From contig NZ_WLYX01000001.1 in the NCBI RefSeq assembly GCF_009707705.1, positions 1,860,001 through 1,924,000 of the forward strand: a stretch of 64,000 nt of DNA, in the 5' to 3' direction. Each line of letters opens with the position of its first letter. The stretch's first letter is position 1. Shown piece by piece: positions 57,514 to 64,000 of the stretch. The position numbers and the translations under genes are program-made. The DNA comes from Paludibacterium denitrificans. Its GTDB lineage: Bacteria; Pseudomonadota; Gammaproteobacteria; Burkholderiales; Chromobacteriaceae. The notes under the pieces were generated by a model that saw nothing but the letters and a program-made list of their open reading frames with translations, ran no database searches and was not told the DNA's origin.

Positions 57514-59017
57514 ATGACACTCGCTGTCGTCACTAGCCGGGCACTGGCCGGATTGCAAGCTCCCGAAGTTGCTGTTGAGGTACATCTGGCCAATGGTTTA
57601 CCGGCTTTCAATATCGTCGGGCTCGCTGATACCGAAGTAAAGGAAAGCCGGGATCGGGTGCGAGCGGCGATTTTGACCAGCGGTTTCGATTTTCCCGCCA
57701 GAAAAATCACGGTAAATCTGGCGCCCGCCGATTTGCCCAAGGACTCAAGCCGGTTTGATCTGCCGATTGCCTTGGGTATTCTTGCTGCCTCTGGTCAAGT
57801 GCAATGCCCAAGGTTGGCCGAATACGAATTTGCTGGCGAGCTGGCATTGGGGGGTGAATTGCGCCCCATTCGTGGCGCTTTGGCGATGGCGTGCCAAGCC
57901 AAAGAGGACAGGCGTGCCTTTGTTTTGCTTAAGCTGGCAGTGCGGGAGAGGCCAGTCTGGTTGATGGCGTGCAGGTTTATGCTGTCAATTCTTTGGCCGA
58001 AGTGGCGGCGTTCCTTAACGGCTTGACCACGCTGGATACCGTTTCCACCAGTGCCTGGGTGCATCAACCTATCTATCCTGATCTTGCCGATGTCAAAGGT
58101 CAGGCGACGGCACGTCATGCGCTGGAAATTGCGGCGGCAGGTTGTCATAGCCTGTTGTTGATGGGCCCACCGGTACTGGTAAATCCATGCTGGCTGCGCG
58201 ATTGCCGGGGATTCTGCCGGATATGTCGGATGAGGAAGCGCTGGAAAGTGCAGCCTTGCAGTCACTAGGTACGCGCGGATTTGATCCGGCAGGCTGGAAA
58301 GTCAGGCCTTACCGTACGCCGCACCACACGTCCTCGGCGGTGGCATTGGTTGGCGGTGGCGCCGATCCCAAGCCCGGCGAAATCAGTCTGGCGCACAATG
58401 GTATTTTGTTTCTGGACGAATTCCCGGAATTTGACCGTAAAGTTCTGGAAGTATTGCGTGAGCCGCTGGAAAGCGGTGTCATCCATATCTCGCGTGCAGC
58501 GCGTCAAGCTACGTTTCCGGCGCGCTTTCAACTGATTGCGGCGATGAATCCGTGCCCGTGTGGCTATCAGGGCCATCCTTCCGGCCGTTGCGTGTGCACG
58601 CCGGAGCAAGTCAATCGTTATAGAAGCAAATTGTCCGGTCCCTTGCTGGATCGGATCGATTTGCACGTCGATGTGCCTAGTGTCCCGACGGATGAATTAC
58701 TGGCCGCTGCGGCTGGCGAACCCAGCGACTTGGTGCGCGCAAGGGTTTGCCTAGCACGCGAACGGCAGCTTGCACGACAGGGCAAGCCGAATAGCGCCTT
58801 GCAAGGGCAGGAACTGGACGAGTTCTGCCGGGCCGATGCCGAGGCACTGGCCACGTTAGGACAGGTGCTGGACAAATTGGCGCTATCGGCGCGCAGTTAT
58901 CACCGTATCCTGCGGGTGGCCCGTACGGTGGCAGATGTGCAAAATGCCGATACGGTTGGCCGAAAGCACATTCTGCAGGCAGTACAATTGCGCCGGGCCG
59001 CATGGAATGAACGCTAA
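57514..59017 (+). CDS. comM: ComM / YifB Mg-chelatase-like AAA+ helicase
   Basis: Hexameric branch-migration helicase that helps integrate DNA taken up by natural transformation. SRALAGLQAPEVAVEVHLANGLP, Walker A MGPPGTGKS, Walker B ILFLDEFPEF, ChlI-type NPCPCGYQG and HPSGRCVCT. Frame breaks at 57927-57934 (GCTTAAGC where VLPAGSAGEA needs GCCGGC) and near 58171 (CCGG where GPPGTGK needs CCTGG). About 502 residues. Two strong repeat copies inside (57810-57822, coding Arg-Leu-Ala-Glu as AGG TTG GCC GAA, and 58953-58966). Confidence 0.95.
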
Positions 59018-59086
59018 TGTGTCGTGTTTTTCTGCGTCACTTTCATAGATAATAGCTGGATAAACTCAATTAATCGGTAGTTCTGC

Positions 59087-59860
59087 ATGGCAAATCGTGA
59101 TTTGAAGCATACAACACGCTCCCCGGCTCCCCGTGGGCGTTCCACGGCCAGCAAAAGTAGCGGTGGCGGAATGATGGTTGGAGTGGTCATCGGCCTGATT
59201 GTGGGTATCGCCGTAGCGGTTGGCTTGGCGATGTATCTGAACCGCTCGTCTACGCCGTTTGCCAGCAGTGACAAGGGCGGGCAGAAGAATGCCCAGACGA
59301 CACCGCCAGCCGAGGTGCTGGCGCCGGGTACCAAGATTGCCGACGCCACCCCCGCTCCGGCTCAGCCAGCCGCAACGCCTGCACCGGCTGCTGTGGAGTC
59401 GAAGCCCGTTACCGCGCCGCTTCCGACGCCTGCGGCCCCTCCAAGCGTAGCCGCGACCCCAGTTAAACCTCCGGTGGCAGCCAAGCCTGCGGCGGCAGCT
59501 CATGCTTAAAGCAAGGATGATCACCGCTTCGATTTCTACAAGATTTTGCCGGGACAGGTCGATGCCGTACCAGCGGATTCCGCTGCGACGGGACGGCAAA
59601 AGGAACCTTCTAGTGCGGCGCCAGCCAAACGGGTGTATTTGCAGCTGGGAGCTTTCCAGAATCAGGATGATGCCGATAACCTCAAGGCCAAACTCGCCTT
59701 GTTGGGAGTGGAGGCCAAGATCCAGTCGATCAGTGTGCCGGACAAAGGGATGGTGCATCGGGTACGGGTCGGGCCGCTAAATCGACAGGATGATGTTGAT
59801 CGTATGCGCGCCCAGTTGCGACAGGATGGCGTGAACGCTGTCGTCGTCAAAGCCGAATAA
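59087..59860 (+). CDS. SPOR-domain protein (FtsN/DedD-like)
   Basis: Bitopic envelope protein, about 257 residues. A short cytoplasmic tail, one helix (VGVVIGLIVGIAVAVGLAMYL), a long Pro/Ala-rich periplasmic linker and a C-terminal SPOR domain that binds denuded septal glycan (VYLQLGAFQNQDDADNLKAKL, HRVRVGPLNRQDDVDRMRAQL). Frame breaks at 59504-59512 (GCTTAAAGC where HAGKDDHRFDFYKILPG needs GCCGGC). Likely a division protein. Confidence 0.87.
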
Positions 59861-59884
59861 GTGTTGAATCCAAAAGGAATAGTA

Positions 59885-60497
59885 ATGAAAAAGTGGTGGT
59901 TGATGGCCTTGTTGCTGGCCAGTGGCATGGCTAATGCAGCAATTGAACTGGGTAAGGATTATGTGCTGCTACCGCAGCCGCAGGCCGTGGCCAATCCCAA
60001 AAAGGTAGAGGTCATCGAGTTCTTCTCTTATCACTGCATTCATTGTTATGAGCTGGAGTTAAGCTCTGACCGCATGGGAGAAGAAGCGCCCGGCAGATGT
60101 CAACTTCCGTAAGGAACAGATCGTCTGGCAAAAACCGATGGAAGGCTTTGCCCGCCTGTTTGCCACAATGAATGCGACCGGGACACTGGCCAAGCTCAAT
60201 CGCCCGGCGTTTGAGGCTGTGGTCAAGAACCGTATCAACTTGGCTGATGCGTCTGTATTGACCGGCTGGATCAGGAAGCAGCCCGGTATTGATGCGGCCA
60301 AGTTCATGCAGGCTTATTCGTCGTTTAGTGTGAATGCACAAGTGGCGCGTGCTGTGAAGATTACCCGTGATTACAATATCGAAGGTACGCCGACCTTTGT
60401 GGTAAATGGCAAATACGCCATTCAGCCAGCTGCGCCGGAAAGAGTGCTACAGGTGCTGAACGAACTCATAGCCAAGGCTCGGGCAGAAAAGAAATAA
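59885..60497 (+). CDS. dsbA: Thiol:disulfide interchange protein DsbA
   Basis: Periplasmic oxidase that makes disulfides in secreted proteins. Signal peptide to [18 protein letters not shown] carries the active site as CIHC instead of the CPHC of E. coli Dsb[13 protein letters not shown] has the cis-Pro loop. Frame breaks at 60058-60064 (GTTAAGC where [12 protein letters not shown] needs GCCGGC). About 204 residues. Confidence 0.92.
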
Positions 60498-60514
60498 ATC
60501 AGGTTTAGCCTGCA

Positions 60515-60549
60515 TGAATGAAGGCAGCGGTGACGCTGCCTTCATTTTT
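60515..60549 (+). terminator. Terminator after dsbA
   Basis: Perfect 12-bp stem ATGAAGGCAGCG / CGCTGCCTTCAT, tetraloop GTGA, T-run. Confidence 0.9.
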
Positions 60550-60579
60550 ACTATCTTCAATCGGTTTCAAGGGACAAAC

Positions 60580-61402
60580 ATGGATTTGCTGTTGTTGGCC
60601 AAGGCATTGATTCTTGGCGTGGTAGAGGGGCTGACGGAGTTTTTCCCTATTTCCAGTACCGGGCACTTGATCGTGGTGGGCGACCTGATCAATTTCAATA
60701 ACGGCTCGAGCAAAGTGTTTGAAGTGGTTATTCAGCTTGGGGCAATACTGGCTGTGGTTTGGGAATATCGTGCGCGTTTCTTGCATGTGGCCGGTAATTT
60801 TTCCAAAGAAGAAAGTTCGCGTCGCTTCGTGTTGAATTTGATGATCGCTTTTATGCCTGCAGCGGTATTGGGCTTTTTGTTTATCAAGCTGATCAAGCTG
60901 TATCTGTTTAATGCGGTCAGTGTGGCGCTGGCTTTCATTATTGGCGGGATCATTATTCTGTTTGTCGAGCGCCGCCCACAACGTGCTCGTGTACAGCATG
61001 TGGATGACATGAGCTGGCTGGATGCGCTGAAGGTGGGCTGTGCGCAGGTGTTTGCCCTCATCCCCGGCACTTCACGTTCCGGTTCCACCATCATTGGCGG
61101 TATGCTGTTTGGACTGGAGCGCAAGGCGGCCACCGAGTTTTCTTTCTTCTTGGCCGTGCCGACCATGTTTGCGGCAACTATTTATGATGTGTTCAAACAC
61201 CGCCATTTGTTTACCAGCGCCGATATCCCGGTGTTTGGCGTGGGTTTTGTCGCGGCCTTCGTCAGTGCCTTCTTTGCCGTACGTGGGTTGATCCGCTACG
61301 TGTCACACCATAATTTCAATGCGTTTGCCCTGGTACCGTATTGCCTTTGGTCTGATGATTCTGGCGACCTGGTATTGGGGTTTGGTGAGCTGGGCCGAGT
61401 GA
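60580..61402 (+). CDS. uppP: Undecaprenyl-diphosphatase (BacA/UppP)
   Basis: Recycles undecaprenyl phosphate for peptidoglycan and polysaccharide; also gives bacitracin resistance. Eight-helix protein: [18 protein letters not shown] and [16 protein letters not shown] are the two active-site motifs. The frame breaks near 61331 (GCCCTGG for GCCTGG in NAFAWYRIAFG) and ends [12 protein letters not shown]. About 274 residues. Confidence 0.94.
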
Positions 61403-61451
61403 TCGCCTTGACAGCATAGCCTGCTGCCTATATGATGCACTTCTCAACGGA

Positions 61452-61528
<77 letters not shown>

Positions 61529-61538
61529 CAAGTCATTC

Positions 61539-61573
61539 AAAATAAAAGCTACCCGTGGGTAGCTTTTATTTTA
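61539..61573 (+). terminator. Terminator after tRNA-fMet
   Basis: Perfect 16-bp inverted repeat AAAATAAAAGCTACCC / GGGTAGCTTTTATTTT around GT. Confidence 0.88.
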
Positions 61574-61668
61574 TCTATTGCTCGTCCCCATTCTCTTAAT
61601 CACCTTCTGGCATGAGTTTGTAGCAGATTGTCTGCGTTTTTCCATTTGCGGCCCTGTCGCCATGATCG

Positions 61669-61684
61669 GTTTCGGCCAACCGTG
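61669..61684. repeat. Intergenic copy of the TTGGCCGAA-family repeat after purB
   Basis: GTTTCGGCCAACCG just past the purB terminator; its flanks CGGTT / AACCG make a small dyad. Confidence 0.7.
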
Positions 61685-61690
61685 GGCATG

Positions 61691-61715
61691 AAAAAGCCGC
61701 CCGAGAGGGCGGCTT
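61691..61715 (-). terminator. Terminator of purB
   Basis: AAGCCGCCC / GGGCGGCTT around GAGA, followed in the minus direction by a T-run. Confidence 0.88.
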
Positions 61716-61745
61716 GCAACGGCATCGTCAAAATGATGCGTTGGC

Positions 61746-63155
<1,410 letters not shown>

Positions 63156-63173
63156 TCACTTTAAAAACAATCA

Positions 63174-63187
63174 GGGTTGGCCGAAAC
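63174..63187. repeat. Copy of the TTGGCCGAA-family repeat at the end of the ATP-grasp gene
   Basis: GGGTTGGCCGAAAC in the gap upstream of purB, touching the stop codon of the next gene. A GCTTAAGC (63143-63150) 30 bp away is a likely intergenic GCCGGC scar. Confidence 0.7.
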
Positions 63188-64000
63188 TCAACGGGTCAGC
63201 CGCGCCGCCAGACCGGCGGCCAATTGCTGCGCGGCCGTTGGCTGAAAGCGGAAGAAGAGTTCCGGTTCAATCATTTCCAGTTCCATGATGGCGAGTTGGT
63301 AAGCGTTATCGCGGATGGCATCGACCCGCGCATACAGCACGTCAAATGGCACGGCGGCAACGGCGGCTTCGGCGAAAGCAATTTCTTCCGGCGTGGGTAG
63401 GTGCGGATGCACGCTGCCACCGTGGTCATCCTGCACGCGGAAATCACCGGATTTCGGCGTTTTGCGAATGGCATGCGTGACCTTGCCATCAAGCACCATC
63501 AGCGACAGCTCGCCATGTTGCAGTACCTGTTGCTGAAACGGCTGCAGCATCAGGGCTTCGTGTTGCACCAGCTCGGCAAAGGTGCATTCCAGCGGCTCGC
63601 AGGCATCGTCCCGCAGGCGGTAGGTATGGCGCGCGGCACCGGATACCGTCGGCTTGAGGATGGCATCTGCCCAGCCACATGCCTCAACAACCTGGCGCAG
63701 CGTGCGCGGGTTACCCTGTTCAATGTAGTGCGTCGGTACGATGTTGATGCCGTTTTCGGCCAACCTTGCCAGATAGTGCTTGTCGATGTTCCAGCGGATC
63801 AGCTCGGCGCTATTGAACAGCCGGGTTTGCTGCGACACCCGTTCCAGCCATGGGGCAAATTCACCATAGCGGTCAAAATAATCCCACGTCGTGCGGAACA
63901 GCACTGAGCGCGTCTGGCTCCAGTCGAAGCGCTGGTCATCCCAGTTAAGGCGGGTGGCCTTGAGCCCCTGCTGTTGCAGGGCACTCAGCACCAGTCCATC
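63188..64000 (-). CDS. ATP-grasp domain protein, 5' end outside the window
   Basis: About 270 C-terminal residues of an ATP-grasp ligase of the RimK/glutathione synthetase type. DILYARVD-like VLYARVDAI, MELEMIEPELFF (metal-binding Glu), LKPTVSGAARHTYR, LQPFQQQVLQHGELSLMVLDGKVTHAIRK. Substrate unknown. The repeat copy at 63752-63769 codes Arg-Leu-Ala-Glu as AGG TTG GCC GAA. The gene continues past 64000. Confidence 0.8.
   Translation of the reverse strand, partial: DGLVLSALQQQGLKATRLNWDDQRFDWSQTRSVLFRTTWDYFDRYGEFAPWLERVSQQTRLFNSAELIRWNIDKHYLARLAENGINIVPTHYIEQGNPRTLRQVVEACGWADAILKPTVSGAARHTYRLRDDACEPLECTFAELVQHEALMLQPFQQQVLQHGELSLMVLDGKVTHAIRKTPKSGDFRVQDDHGGSVHPHLPTPEEIAFAEAAVAAVPFDVLYARVDAIRDNAYQLAIMELEMIEPELFFRFQPTAAQQLAAGLAARLTR

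Overview
The window looks like a chromosome segment of a betaproteobacterium of the order Neisseriales, most likely Chromobacteriaceae (Chromobacterium / Vogesella / Aquitalea type). The gene content and order fit: lolB-ispE-tRNA-Gln-prs-rplY-pth-ychF, petABC-sspA-sspB, glnK-amtB, ubiK-comM, gltBD, groESL under a CIRCE operator. No phage, plasmid, CRISPR or rRNA signals were seen.

Layout. 1-14 kb: a partial ABC binding protein, tRNA-Arg, a di-haem cytochrome c, a lysozyme inhibitor, rep, apaH, an acyltransferase, mutM, a TPR lipoprotein, lolB, ispE, tRNA-Gln, prs, rplY, pth, ychF. 14-29.7 kb: a thioesterase, a cystine-type uptake operon with a cystathionine lyase, fpr, wzz, a large basic amino acid decarboxylase, a phospholipase D family synthase and gltBD. 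29.7-48 kb: an AT-richer surface polysaccharide locus, almost all on the minus strand. It begins with an IS3 transposase remnant, then manC, a SIS isomerase, four glycosyltransferases, Wzy, an acetyltransferase, Wzx, a five-gene overlapping module (nucleotidyltransferase, cupin, second nucleotidyltransferase, HAD phosphatase, GDPD phosphodiesterase), rmlCADB and a WecA-type initiating transferase. Together with wzz this is a complete-looking Wzx/Wzy pathway. 48-64 kb: groESL, NIF3, petABC, sspAB, amtB-glnK under sigma-54, ubiK, comM, a SPOR protein, dsbA, uppP, tRNA-fMet, purB and a partial ATP-grasp gene.

Two signals run through the whole window. First, the 9-mer TTGGCCGAA occurs about 27 times (both strands; 16 copies extend to GGTTGGCCGAA), inside genes and near gene ends, and is absent from the polysaccharide locus. 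It behaves like a DNA uptake sequence, but it is not a dialect I know. Second, many conserved genes (groEL, prs, gltB, petC, comM, purB and others) appear frameshifted, and the breaks are not random. Where the conserved protein requires GCCGGC, the sequence has GCTTAAGC or a close variant; undisturbed GCCGGC is essentially missing from 64 kb. Where it requires CCTGG or CCAGG, the sequence often has CCGG. I read these as systematic base-calling errors at two methylated motifs (below 'GCCGGC scar' and 'CCWGG scar'), so the broken genes are annotated as full-length genes with sequence errors rather than pseudogenes.
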